DNA of 33,181 nt from Actinomycetota bacterium (GTDB lineage Bacteria; Actinomycetota; Acidimicrobiia; Acidimicrobiales; Microtrichaceae), in assembly GCA_009700815.1 (NCBI GenBank), contig WLLG01000002.1, positions 1-33,181 on the forward strand. Reading direction: 5' to 3'. The position numbers and the translations under genes were made by a program. Below the pieces are notes generated by a model. The model was not told where the DNA came from. It saw only the letters and a program-made list of their open reading frames with translations, and made no database searches. Positions 14,713-22,353 of this stretch are shown in pieces. How positions within the stretch are numbered: position 1 is the first letter of the stretch; each line of letters opens with the position of its first letter.

Positions 14713-15558
14713 TCAGACTCGGGCAGCACCAAGCATGCAGAGGAGTTCTTGGAGCGGGCCAAAGAGCAGTGGGCTAGCAGCAAGAATGCCTTCGGTTTCG
14801 GTCGAGCCTGGGTCAAGACTCCCTACCTGGGCTCCGGCTTCGGTTGCGATCAGAGCGCCGGCCGCAAAGTCCCAAGCGGAGAGGCCAACCTCGAAATACG
14901 CATCCACTCTTCCACCCGCAACCGAGCACAAGTCAACCGCTGCCGATCCGAGTCGCCGGATGTCCCGAATCTTTGGCAAGAGTTCTGCAATGACCTTGCC
15001 TTGGCGTGCTCTGCGCTCGGCTGAGTAGGAGAATCCTGTTGCAACGAGCGCTGTGGCGAGGAATTCCTCGCTGCTGCGATCAGTCGGGCGGTTGAGCTGA
15101 AGCTGCTCTAAGTTGCAAAATGCACCCCCGCCCAGAGTCGCGGTGAAGGTGCGGCTGTGAGTGGGGTCCGCAACAAGGCCAGCAACAGTTTGGCCGTCAA
15201 TCTGTGCCGCGATTGAGACTGCATAACCCGGAAGGTTGTAGACATAATTGGTCGTGCCGTCGATAGGATCTACGAACCACACCACCTCCGAGGCAGATTC
15301 TCGATTGTGGGTAAGGCCAGCTTGGGTTTCTTCGCCAATCACAACATCTTCAGGCCGGTGAGCGGCTATCACCCGTTTGATGAGATCCTCCGAAGCAAGG
15401 TCCATCTCGGTGACATGATCCGTGGCAGAGCTTTTTTGTTCAATCTGAAATGAACTTGGTCGGTTGGTGTAGATGAGTTCGACTGCACCTTGTGCAGCCA
15501 CGGATGCAATGTGGAGTAGATCTTGGTAGAGCTCCGAATGGTCAGTGGTGTGGGTCAC
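14713..15558 (-). CDS. suhB: Inositol-monophosphatase-family phosphatase (SuhB-like)
   Basis: This is a Mg-dependent, Li-sensitive-type phosphatase fold. Metal-binding motifs are IGEET (Glu76/77), WFVDPIDGTTNY (Asp97, Asp100, then Gly-Thr-Thr) and the C-terminal AWDFAAGALIATEAGA (Asp230), all in the family order. Substrates in actinobacteria include inositol phosphates, fructose bisphosphate and histidinol phosphate, so the exact one is uncertain; SuhB-like inositol monophosphatase is the most likely. I chose the GTG at 15558, two bases after the upstream gene's stop and preceded by AGAGAG. The longer ATG start at 15606 would overlap that gene and adds no domain sequence. It is probably co-transcribed with the small membrane-protein gene upstream and lies 54 bases before the response-regulator gene. 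Confidence 0.85.
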   Translation of the reverse strand: MTHTTDHSELYQDLLHIASVAAQGAVELIYTNRPSSFQIEQKSSATDHVTEMDLASEDLIKRVIAAHRPEDVVIGEETQAGLTHNRESASEVVWFVDPIDGTTNYVYNLPGYAVSIAAQIDGQTVAGLVADPTHSRTFTATLGGGAFCNLEQLQLNRPTDRSSEEFLATALVATGFSYSAERRARQGKVIAELLPKIRDIRRLGSAAVDLCSVAGGRVDAYFEVGLSAWDFAAGALIATEAGAQVGSLDPGSTETEGILAASPLLFGPLQELLCMLGAARV

Positions 15559-15560
15559 GG

Positions 15561-15863
15561 CTAGTTGCTCTCTGATTGCTGTTCCCGTTGCTGAATTGTG
15601 TCCCATTCGCCAAAGGCCCGCAGCGTCAGAACCGCAACCACGGCAACACCGCCAGCCCCGAGCAGCATGGAGATAAACGTGATGAACCCCAAATATGCGC
15701 CGCCAAAGCGGCCGAGTTCTGCGAAGGCATAGCCAATCAATCCTCCCGCAGCGGCACCAATAAAGATCGATCCGAATGCCAGTGCCCGGGCCAAGACAGA
15801 GGGCAGCGCCGTGTCTGGATCGCTGGGTTGGGGGTCTGGGCGTGAAGGTTCGACTCGAGCCAT
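15561..15863 (-). CDS. Small two-helix membrane protein of unknown function
   Basis: This 100-residue protein has a Pro/Asp-rich N-terminus, two hydrophobic segments (about 27-48 and 57-83) and a Gln/Glu-rich C-terminal tail. The first segment holds a Gly-rich stretch (GAAAGGLIGYAFAE) typical of tightly packed helices. I recognise no family. It lies directly upstream of the suhB-like gene and is likely in the same transcript. The ORF is well formed and is the only reading frame that fills this space. Confidence 0.65.
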   Translation of the reverse strand: MARVEPSRPDPQPSDPDTALPSVLARALAFGSIFIGAAAGGLIGYAFAELGRFGGAYLGFITFISMLLGAGGVAVVAVLTLRAFGEWDTIQQREQQSESN

Positions 15864-16000
15864 GAGTAGCGAGTTTACGGCCGGGCCGAATAAAAGGTTA
15901 AGGCAGGCTCTCCGGCTGCCGATTTATTGAGCGGCAGGAAAATTTCGACGAAGTCAATTCGGCCAGGCACACAGTGCTGGCAGCTAGGGAGACAAAGACT

Positions 16001-16798
16001 ATGCACTCACGACGTAACCCCGAAGAACCACTTGTTCCACCACATCGTCTTGGCGAACTCCTGTGCGAGGCTCGCTTGCACCAAGGGCTCAGTTTGGATG
16101 CCGCTGCTAACGAACTCGGGCCCGACTGGTCAGCTCTGACCCTGCTCGAGATCGAAACTGGCTACCGAACAATTCCAGATCAGGACCTGCTGATTCTGAC
16201 CGAGATGTACAAGATCGACACTGCAGCGCTGATCCCCTCGCGTTCTCACCTAGTACTCGAGATCGACGATCGAATCCAAGATCGAGGCAACCTAACGGTC
16301 CACTTTGTAGGTGGTGCAGGTGGCCCCGGCGATGAAGCTGAGAGTGCCGAGGCTGGGGAAGTGCTGACCCGCTATCTTGCTGCGCTGTATTCGATGCGTG
16401 GCATTGAACCAGGTGAGATCATTCCGCTCCGCAAGCCCGACATGAAGGTGCTCGCAGAGGCACTTGGGCGATCCGCAGAGCAAATTGAGCAGGAACTCAT
16501 TGAGATGATGCTGCTCAGCACAGAGTCGGTTCGAACTCGCGGTTCGAGGTTGCGAAATCGCGTGCTGATCCCAGCGCTCGGCATAGTTGTGGCCGTTACG
16601 GCCGTTGGCATGCTGCTGCTAGTCAGCGAAGAAAGTGGCGCCACCGACGCAGTGCAGTCTGGGGTTCAGCCCGCTGCCGCAGCTTCTGAGTCTGTCAACC
16701 CATCAGTGGGTTCGGCGGTCCCTACCGAGATTGGTGATGCAGTAGTTCAGGAGCGGTTGCCTGACGGATCCCCAGGACCGGTCCTGACCCGAGACTGA
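16001..16798 (+). CDS. Membrane-anchored helix-turn-helix (XRE-like) protein
   Basis: The N-terminal 70 residues form a Cro/CI-type helix-turn-helix: RLGELLCEARLHQGLSLDAA, then an LIEIETGYRTIP-like recognition region and DQDLLILTEMYKID. A middle region (about 80-175) contains a second short helical block (EVLTRYLAALYSMRG) followed by EIIPLRKPDMKVLAEALGRS, which resembles a degenerate second HTH. One transmembrane helix lies at about 185-208 (IPALGIVVAVTAVGMLLLV), then a Ser/Ala/Pro-rich outer tail of about 55 residues. This is an HTH-TM-outside layout like RodZ, though I see no RodZ-specific signature. The ATG at 16001 has AGGGAG nine bases upstream, which favours it over the ATG at 15974. 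No partner is obvious nearby. Confidence 0.75.
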   Translation: MHSRRNPEEPLVPPHRLGELLCEARLHQGLSLDAAANELGPDWSALTLLEIETGYRTIPDQDLLILTEMYKIDTAALIPSRSHLVLEIDDRIQDRGNLTVHFVGGAGGPGDEAESAEAGEVLTRYLAALYSMRGIEPGEIIPLRKPDMKVLAEALGRSAEQIEQELIEMMLLSTESVRTRGSRLRNRVLIPALGIVVAVTAVGMLLLVSEESGATDAVQSGVQPAAAASESVNPSVGSAVPTEIGDAVVQERLPDGSPGPVLTRD

Positions 16799-16825
16799 GT
16801 TCTGAACTGCTGGGGCCTGACTCCT

Positions 16826-16893
16826 GCAAGCTAGGGCCCTCAGCAAACTAGGGCCCTCTGCAAACTAGGGCCCTCTGCAAACTAGGGTCCCCT
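16826..16893 (+). repeat. 17-bp tandem repeat, 4 copies, ending two bases before a start codon
   Basis: Units start at 16826, 16843, 16860 and 16877; the two middle copies are identical (GCAAACTAGGGCCCTCT). Each carries an AGGG and, in the first three, the palindrome AGGGCCCT. The last copy's AGGG lies eight bases before the cupredoxin ATG at 16896 and is its most likely ribosome binding site. Confidence 0.95.
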
Positions 16894-16895
16894 GC

Positions 16896-17351
16896 ATGAT
16901 TCGACTTCGATCTGCTGGATTCTTTGTCCTAGCTAGCTGCTTCGTTCTAGCCGTGAGTTGCGCCGGTTCTAACTCTGCGGGTTCTCCAGATCCATCTGCT
17001 TCACCTGGTGATCAAGCAACTCAGGGTCTACCTGAAGTGCCGCAAAGCAAATTTGTAGACAAGACATCGCTTCCCGAGGTGACCGTCATTGTCAAGGACA
17101 ACGTGTACTCCCCGCAGTACATCACGGTCTCGCCTGGAACCAAAGTTGTGTTTAACAATCAGGGCCGGAACCCTCACAATGTGATTCCTGTGCAGAAAGG
17201 CGCATTCGAGCAGATCGCTACTGATGACCTGCAGCCTGATGAGCAGGCTCAGGTGATTTTCGACGAACCGGGCATGTATCCCTACTACTGCTCGCTACAC
17301 GGAACTCCTAAAGCCGGAATGAACGGTCGGGTTCAAGTAGCAGAGAGCTAG
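16896..17351 (+). CDS. Cupredoxin (plastocyanin/azurin-type) lipoprotein
   Basis: A signal peptide ends in LAVSC (Cys22 lipidated). A Ser/Pro-rich linker of about 35 residues is followed by a single cupredoxin domain, VTVIVKDNVYSPQYITVSPG to the end. Type 1 copper ligands are all present: His94 (NPHNV), Cys132, His135 and Met142 in YYCSLHGTPKAGM. It is probably a membrane-tethered periplasmic or surface electron carrier or copper chaperone. Its ribosome binding site lies in the 17-bp tandem array upstream. It converges on the DUF1996 lipoprotein gene with 35 bases between. No oxidase or nitrite reductase partner is visible, so the redox partner is unknown. Confidence 0.9.
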   Translation: MIRLRSAGFFVLASCFVLAVSCAGSNSAGSPDPSASPGDQATQGLPEVPQSKFVDKTSLPEVTVIVKDNVYSPQYITVSPGTKVVFNNQGRNPHNVIPVQKGAFEQIATDDLQPDEQAQVIFDEPGMYPYYCSLHGTPKAGMNGRVQVAES

Positions 17352-17386
17352 GAACTACGACGAGTGCTTCTGGCCGGAGGGGCTGT

Positions 17387-18331
17387 CTACTTAGGACCAA
17401 AAAGTGGGTCTTCATCTCGGTTCGAAGAGAGTCCACAGACCACATCGCGGTTCAGGCAGAGCTTGACCTCGTTCTCTAATCCTTCTTGGTCCCAGGAATT
17501 GATGAAGTCGGCATGGATTCCATAGGTCGAGCCCGATGCCAGCGTTAGGTCGTGACCAGCCCCAGAGATTGGGTAGGCCACTGCAAAGGTCAACTGCGGA
17601 ACGTGAACGGGGTGAGTCTTGGGGCACAGGCCTTGCGAGCTATTGACCATATGGCTGCGGTGATTCTTGCTGTCTGTGTTTACGCCATCCCAACAATCAG
17701 GAAATGTTATGACGGCTCGAAGTGGCGCCGAAGCCGGACACTGCGGGGGCGATGCGTCATGGGCGGAGGACACGCCGCAGGCCCAGCCTGCAAGGTCGGG
17801 GGAGAGGGGTTCGGTTGCAGTCATGTCACCGGCAATGATGTGAAGCCCTTCTGGGAAGGTCACCACATCTTTCGGGTTCACCCCCGGTGCTGCTCGGTAA
17901 TAGGCAACTGACTTCACCGGGGTGACGACTTGGCCGTTATCTCTGAGTTGCGGGGCCCAATACGCAGCAGTGTCTCGCTGCTTCTGACAAGTTGTAGCGC
18001 CCTTGAGTAGCGAGGCCGTAGAGGAGTCTGCGTTCGTGCTGCTGTTGCCAAAAAAGTCGTGCTCATGAGACATGCCGGGTTCGCCAGGAAACACGATCGG
18101 GTCATCCGGCGCAGAGTGGCTATAACCGCAGTCCGTCACGAACTGTCCGGCTAATCCCTGTGGGCCAGTGTGGCGGGCAGGGGAGAGGGGGCTCACCTGC
18201 GCTCTAGGGGGCTGCCCCGAGTTGCCTGCAGCCTCTGATATTGAGCAGGCCCCGAGCAAGAGTGCTGCACTGCTCATCAAGGCGATGGCAGCTGCACCCT
18301 GTGCTCGAGGCCTACTGAACAGCGAGGTCAT
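17387..18331 (-). CDS. DUF1996-domain lipoprotein
   Basis: The signal peptide ends in LLGAC (Cys29). The rest matches DUF1996: FVTDCGYSHSAPDDPIVFPG, MSHEHDFFGN, PVKSVAYYRAAPG, VITFPDCWDGVNTDS and HMVNSSQGLCPKTHPVHVPQ. The family is secreted and common in fungi and actinobacteria. Conserved His, Asp and Cys residues suggest metal or polysaccharide binding, but the biochemical role is unknown. It overlaps the upstream beta-helix lipoprotein gene by 4 bases, so the two are one translationally coupled unit of surface proteins. It converges on the cupredoxin gene. Confidence 0.88.
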   Translation of the reverse strand: MTSLFSRPRAQGAAAIALMSSAALLLGACSISEAAGNSGQPPRAQVSPLSPARHTGPQGLAGQFVTDCGYSHSAPDDPIVFPGEPGMSHEHDFFGNSSTNADSSTASLLKGATTCQKQRDTAAYWAPQLRDNGQVVTPVKSVAYYRAAPGVNPKDVVTFPEGLHIIAGDMTATEPLSPDLAGWACGVSSAHDASPPQCPASAPLRAVITFPDCWDGVNTDSKNHRSHMVNSSQGLCPKTHPVHVPQLTFAVAYPISGAGHDLTLASGSTYGIHADFINSWDQEGLENEVKLCLNRDVVCGLSSNRDEDPLFGPK

Positions 18332-19779
18332 GTACCTGCGGGGCGAGCGGGCAGAGCAATTGCGTCGATATCCACTTTTGGCGGACCGGTCGGCGCTGGG
18401 GTCACCGGTGCCTTTGCCGCATTTGGCATGTTGGGTTGAGCTGCAGGCTCGGGGGTTGTCTTGTACGTACCCTCGGGCGGTGCTGCTGCCGGTGATCCCA
18501 ACAAGCCCAGCAAGTCGAGTGCCCCCGCATCCCAGCTGCCGCCATTGCCCTCAGCATCGCAAGGGGCGAGTGCCTGAAGGTCATTCGGGGCGCTCGTGGC
18601 AAAGGTGTTACCGCTAAAGCAGTTGCGCAGCATGTCGGTTGTGACTCCAAGTCCCAGCAGGTCGACAGTTCCAACAGCTAGATCTGCTGCACCCGAACCG
18701 GAGATGGTGTTATCCAAAATCCGATTCTCATACGGGTTCCAAAATACGACGCAGCCCTTGAGTAGACCATCAACTGCTTTGCAGTCAGCAGCGGGAATGG
18801 GAGGGACCTCTACGTCATGGGTTTCTGAACAAGGGGTGTCCCACTCGGCAGCCTCGGGCGCTAGGTCGCTTGCGTCCTCTTCTGGGTAGGGCACAAGGCC
18901 AATTCCGGTTCGCTTGTGATTGAACACTTGGTTCCGCTGTACCAGGTTTCGTACGCCACCGGGCAGCAAAATCCCGTTGCCCTGGGCAAGCAAAGCAACC
19001 TCGATGGCTGGGGCTACTTCGTTGTTGTTTTCGTAGACCAGATTGCCCACCACCGTGGTGTCACGTTCTGGGTAGCAGAGTTCGTAACTGCCACTGTTCG
19101 GTACGACACCGGCACGGTTGTTCCTGAATGTTGAGTTCACAATGTACAAATCACCGCCAGAGTTCGTGCCGGAGTAACCCAAGCCGTTGTTCTCCGAAAT
19201 CACGTTGTCGATGAGCGCATTGCAGGGATAGCACTCGCCAATATAAAAGCCGGCGTCGGGGCTACCCGATCCGAGTGAATTGTCGAGTTGTCCGTTCACT
19301 GCGTCGAATGCATAGATCCCGTAATCTCCGTTGCGGTAGGCCGTCAGGTAAGAGCCGCGGTATCCCTCTACGCCAGTCCAATAAAAGCCATTGGAAGTAA
19401 AGTTGCGGGCCGTCATGTTTTCGACCACTACGCCGTTGGCTTCGAGTATGCGAACACCGTTTTCAAGCTTGAACTGTCCATCGAGGATCACCGTATTGCG
19501 GTCAAGTCCCCGCAGCGTCAGGTCGTCCGTCGTGACATCAACATCTTCGTTGTAGACCCCCGGGCTAATCAGGATGAGGGCGCCCGGCTTTGCCGCATCA
19601 ACGGCATCTTGGATGGTGGGCTGGTCAGCAGGAACCGCAATAGTCATGGCCGAATCTGAACCTGAATCAGCGTTATTTGAGTCTCCTCCCGATTCGCTGT
19701 CAGACCCGCTGCAAGCTGTAGCGAATAGTGCAAGTGTGGCCAAAAATGCCAACATGAGCTTGAAAGTTGCCTTGCGCAT
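18328..19779 (-). CDS. Right-handed parallel beta-helix lipoprotein (NosD-like)
   Basis: The signal peptide ends in LFATAC (Cys23) with an acidic Ser/Asp/Asn linker after it. The body is a right-handed parallel beta-helix: TIQDAVDAAKPGALILISPG is the typical cap, followed by repeated short rungs such as VVVENMTARNF, ALIDNVISENNGLG and YIVNSTFRNNRAG (PbH1/NosD type). Seven or more Cys residues, including a CYPC pair, are scattered in the rungs. The C-terminal 50 residues are Pro/Ala-rich. The ATG at 19779 is chosen because AAAGGGGAT lies upstream and a normal signal peptide begins there. NosD itself takes part in copper-site maturation of nitrous-oxide reductase, but no nos genes are present and similar folds bind carbohydrate. 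It is coupled to the DUF1996 gene. Confidence 0.82.
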   Translation of the reverse strand: MRKATFKLMLAFLATLALFATACSGSDSESGGDSNNADSGSDSAMTIAVPADQPTIQDAVDAAKPGALILISPGVYNEDVDVTTDDLTLRGLDRNTVILDGQFKLENGVRILEANGVVVENMTARNFTSNGFYWTGVEGYRGSYLTAYRNGDYGIYAFDAVNGQLDNSLGSGSPDAGFYIGECYPCNALIDNVISENNGLGYSGTNSGGDLYIVNSTFRNNRAGVVPNSGSYELCYPERDTTVVGNLVYENNNEVAPAIEVALLAQGNGILLPGGVRNLVQRNQVFNHKRTGIGLVPYPEEDASDLAPEAAEWDTPCSETHDVEVPPIPAADCKAVDGLLKGCVVFWNPYENRILDNTISGSGAADLAVGTVDLLGLGVTTDMLRNCFSGNTFATSAPNDLQALAPCDAEGNGGSWDAGALDLLGLLGSPAAAPPEGTYKTTPEPAAQPNMPNAAKAPVTPAPTGPPKVDIDAIALPARPAGT

Positions 19780-19902
19780 TTCATCCCCTTTGAGGTCGCG
19801 TAGGTACACGACAAGGTCTAATCATGCCCCACAGCTTGCGAGGAGTGACGCATTATTGGACTGCTGTTTCTTGAGGCCGCTAGTTGCTGGCAAACTAACG
19901 AC

Positions 19903-20475
19903 ATGCGCGACTGGTTCGTGGGTGGAGCGGTGATCCAAGCTGGATCCCTCGCGGCCAACAACTCTGCCGGTTCAAGTCCGGCCTCTCTTCAGGATGCAGG
20001 GCAGGCAGGGGATGCAGGGCAGGCACCCTCCGGCGTGCTGCTCGTAGAGAACCTCCGACAGAACGGCAAGTCGGACTGGACAACTCCCGGCGGTGTCATC
20101 GATCCTGGCGAGACTCTGCTGAGCGGACTGACGCGAGAGGTTCGCGAAGAGACTGGTCTGAACGTGATGCGTTGGTCGGGTTTGCTCTACGAGATTCTTG
20201 TAGAGGCTCCTGGGCTGAACTGGCGGCTCCGTGTCGAGGTGCACCTTGCTCTCGAGGTGCATGGAGAGGTGACGCTCGGCCATGACCCGGACGGCATCGT
20301 GATTTCATCTGACTGGGTGTCACCGCAGGTCTGTGCTGAGCGGTTGCAGCATGCACAGCCTTGGGTTCGCGAGCCGTTGATGGAGTGGATGACAGAGAGA
20401 TTCGAGTCTCCACGAGAATTTGTTTATGAGTTGCACGGAGATGCCCCGCATGATGTCTCGGTAACTCGCAAGTGA
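19903..20475 (+). CDS. Nudix hydrolase, coupled to dinB
   Basis: The Nudix box is intact: Gly at GGVIDPGE, then Glu, then REVREETGL, with the usual GX5EX7REUXEEXGU spacing. Such enzymes hydrolyse nucleoside diphosphates linked to another group; members include damaged-nucleotide sanitisers. A 30-residue low-complexity insertion (Ala/Ser/Gly/Gln) sits in an early loop between FVGGAVI and GVLLVEN and holds an 18-bp tandem repeat. The C-terminal part (EFVYELHGDAPHDVSVTRK) is unusual. The stop overlaps the GTG of dinB, so the two are probably translated together, which would pair nucleotide-pool cleaning with a translesion polymerase. The substrate is not predictable from sequence. Confidence 0.85.
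   Translation: MRDWFVGGAVIQAGSLAANNSAGSSPASLQDAGQAGDAGQAPSGVLLVENLRQNGKSDWTTPGGVIDPGETLLSGLTREVREETGLNVMRWSGLLYEILVEAPGLNWRLRVEVHLALEVHGEVTLGHDPDGIVISSDWVSPQVCAERLQHAQPWVREPLMEWMTERFESPREFVYELHGDAPHDVSVTRK
19990..20025 (+). repeat. 18-bp tandem repeat, 2 copies, inside a Nudix gene
   Basis: GGATGCAGGGCAGGCA occurs at 19992 and 20010, and encodes DAGQAG then DAGQAP in a surface-loop insertion. Confidence 0.8.
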
Positions 20476-21830
20476 GCCAAGATTCGGCTCGGGTAATTCT
20501 TCATGTGGACATGGATGCATTCTTTGCATCGGTGGAACTCCTCCGCCACCCAGAGCTTCGAGGGTTGCCCGTTGTGGTTGGCGGCACCGGCGATCGAGGC
20601 GTAGTCGCGGCCGCCTCGTATGAGGCCCGTTCCTACGGTGTCTACTCGGCAATGTCCTCGGTCCAAGCGCGACGCCTGTGTCCCGACGCAGTGTTCTTGC
20701 AGGGCGACCATGCTCACTACAGCCGCACCTCGGCCGTCATCATGGAAATATTTCGGACCCTAACTCCGCTGGTTGAACCGCTCAGCCTTGATGAAGCCTT
20801 CCTCGATATCTCAGGGTCTCGTCGCCTACTTGGGGAGCCTTTGGATGTGGCTCAGCGGCTGCGGTGCAGCGTCAAAGAAGAGACAGGTCTGTCCTGCTCG
20901 TTGGGCATAGCGCCGAATAAGTTTCTGGCGAAGCTCGCAACCACCTCGGCCAAACCAACTGCCTCCCGCGGTGGCCCCATTGAAGGCCCAGGGGTGGCTG
21001 TGGTGTCGCCGGGTGAGGAGCTTGAGTTTCTGCACCCGCTGCCAGTGGGGCGGCTCTGGGGCGTAGGCCCCGCCACGTTGGCAAAGCTCGCACCCCTTGG
21101 CGTAGTCACCATTGGGGACTTGTCAGAGGTTCCGCAGGAGCTGCTAGTGGTTGTTCTTGGCCCTGGTGCTGGGGCGCATCTTCATCAACTGTCTCTGGGC
21201 CGCGATAACCGTCCTGTCGTGGCGAACTCCGAACCCAAGTCCATGAGCCAGGAACAGACCTTCGCTCAAGACATTTCCTCGATGGATGCGCTCCGATCAG
21301 AGCTCGTTCGTCAGAGCGAAGCAGTTGCGAGCCGCCTGCGTCATCACGGGTACCGAGGCAGAACCGTGCAACTCAAGGTTCGGTATCGAGATTTCACTAC
21401 GGTCACTCGTTCGCAGACCCTCGAGGCTCCAACCGATCGCGGCACTGACCTGGTGCGAACTGCTTGGTCGCTTTTGTTGCGGTTGCCAGTTGAACGAGGC
21501 GTGAGATTGCTTGGAGTGGGAGTGGCGAATCTCCTGCGTGGCGAGTTGCAACAGCAACTCTCCTTCGATGACGCTCTTGCTGGCCTGCGGGACGACCCGG
21601 GGCGACGCAACCCAAGCCGAGCAGCCCTTGACGCATCTGACTCCGAGTGGGATGCCACGAACTCTGCCGTGGATGCTATTCGGAACAAATTTGGTGCGGA
21701 ACTGATTGGTCCTGCTCGTCTTGCTGGTCAAGCCAAACAGGCTCACGGCCAGCAATGGGGACCCGCTGCGGAACATGATGTGGATACGGCGAGCAAGTCG
21801 GGTGTGCCGCCGCCGGCTGAGACTTCCTGA
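20472..21830 (+). CDS. dinB: DNA polymerase IV (translesion, Y-family)
   Basis: The palm catalytic motifs are HVDMDAFFASVE (Asp13, Asp15) and SLDEAFLDI (Asp107, Glu108). Finger/thumb motifs include YEARSYGVYSAMSS, GLSCSLGIAPNKFLAKLA and LWGVGPATLAKLAPLG (helix-hairpin-helix). The little-finger domain follows, and QLSFDD (362-367) is a good sliding-clamp-binding peptide. A low-complexity tail of about 85 residues extends past it. DinB bypasses damaged template bases with low fidelity and a tendency to slip. It starts with a GTG overlapping the Nudix stop. Its position upstream of DUF3040 is common in actinobacterial division clusters. Confidence 0.93.
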   Translation: MSQDSARVILHVDMDAFFASVELLRHPELRGLPVVVGGTGDRGVVAAASYEARSYGVYSAMSSVQARRLCPDAVFLQGDHAHYSRTSAVIMEIFRTLTPLVEPLSLDEAFLDISGSRRLLGEPLDVAQRLRCSVKEETGLSCSLGIAPNKFLAKLATTSAKPTASRGGPIEGPGVAVVSPGEELEFLHPLPVGRLWGVGPATLAKLAPLGVVTIGDLSEVPQELLVVVLGPGAGAHLHQLSLGRDNRPVVANSEPKSMSQEQTFAQDISSMDALRSELVRQSEAVASRLRHHGYRGRTVQLKVRYRDFTTVTRSQTLEAPTDRGTDLVRTAWSLLLRLPVERGVRLLGVGVANLLRGELQQQLSFDDALAGLRDDPGRRNPSRAALDASDSEWDATNSAVDAIRNKFGAELIGPARLAGQAKQAHGQQWGPAAEHDVDTASKSGVPPPAETS

Positions 21831-21904
21831 AGGATCAAAAACTGCCCGACCCCACGAACGGGTGAAATTGGCAGTATCTTTAGGGAGTTGAAGGAAGTAT
21901 CTTT

Positions 21905-21936
21905 GAACAAAAGCAGCACAGAACAAACGCAGCACA
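21905..21936 (+). repeat. 16-bp tandem repeat, 2 copies, upstream of the DUF3040 gene
   Basis: GAACAAAAGCAGCACA and GAACAAACGCAGCACA (one mismatch) lie side by side in the dinB-DUF3040 gap. A separate 9-base repeat (AGTATCTTT at 21873 and 21896) lies just before. Confidence 0.75.
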
Positions 21937-21963
21937 CTTATCATGACAATCGGGTGATCAGAC

Positions 21964-22353
21964 ATGCCGCTCTCTGAGGACGAACAGCGAATCCTGGGCG
22001 AGATTGAACAAAATTTGCGCGCCAGCGACCCAGACCTTGCTCGGCAGGTCGGTTCTACAACTGTGTATACCGAGTCCATGCGGCGTCTCAAGTGGGGCGT
22101 GTTTGGTTTTGTTCTGGCGCTCATCGCTTCGGTGCTCTTGCTAGCAGTCAGCTATTTGGCTGCCTTCGCTGGCTTTCTTGTCGTCTTTGCACTGGCCATC
22201 TTTATTGAGTCTCATGCCCGTCAACTTGGGCGCGCCGGCATGAACGAGGCCACCCAGGCCCTGCGTAATAACGGCAGCGGAAGTCTGAAGGACTACTTCA
22301 ACGATGCCAGCACAAAGGCAAAAGACCGACTGCGTCGTCCCGAGGACGAATAG
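21964..22353 (+). CDS. DUF3040 membrane protein
   Basis: The sequence MPLSEDEQRILGEIEQNL is the hallmark start of DUF3040, an actinobacterial family of small membrane proteins that often sits next to the dcw cluster. Two hydrophobic helices lie at about 44-63 and 65-82. The N-terminal helix is acidic, and the C-terminal tail is Arg/Lys/Asp-rich and predicted to be cytoplasmic. The last 61 bases overlap the convergent tgpA-like gene. A GGGTGA nine bases before the ATG is an acceptable ribosome binding site. Function is unknown. Confidence 0.88.
   Translation: MPLSEDEQRILGEIEQNLRASDPDLARQVGSTTVYTESMRRLKWGVFGFVLALIASVLLLAVSYLAAFAGFLVVFALAIFIESHARQLGRAGMNEATQALRNNGSGSLKDYFNDASTKAKDRLRRPEDE

Noticed and set aside
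15916-15937. CTGCCG-N10-CGGCAG inverted repeat upstream of the HTH gene
   Set aside because: The arms are only six bases and GGCAG/CTGCC recurs nearby by composition; not enough to call an operator.
19965-19983. tRNA T-arm-like sequence (GCCGG-TTCAAGT-CCGGC) inside the Nudix gene
   Set aside because: The five-base stem and seven-base loop match a T-arm, but I find no pairing acceptor, D-arm or anticodon arm upstream and the bases are in a coding, low-complexity insertion. A tRNA fragment used as an attachment site is possible but unsupported.
21297-22124. 275-codon minus-strand frame opposite dinB and the DUF3040 gene
   Set aside because: It spans two genes with strong family signatures on the other strand and resembles no protein family.
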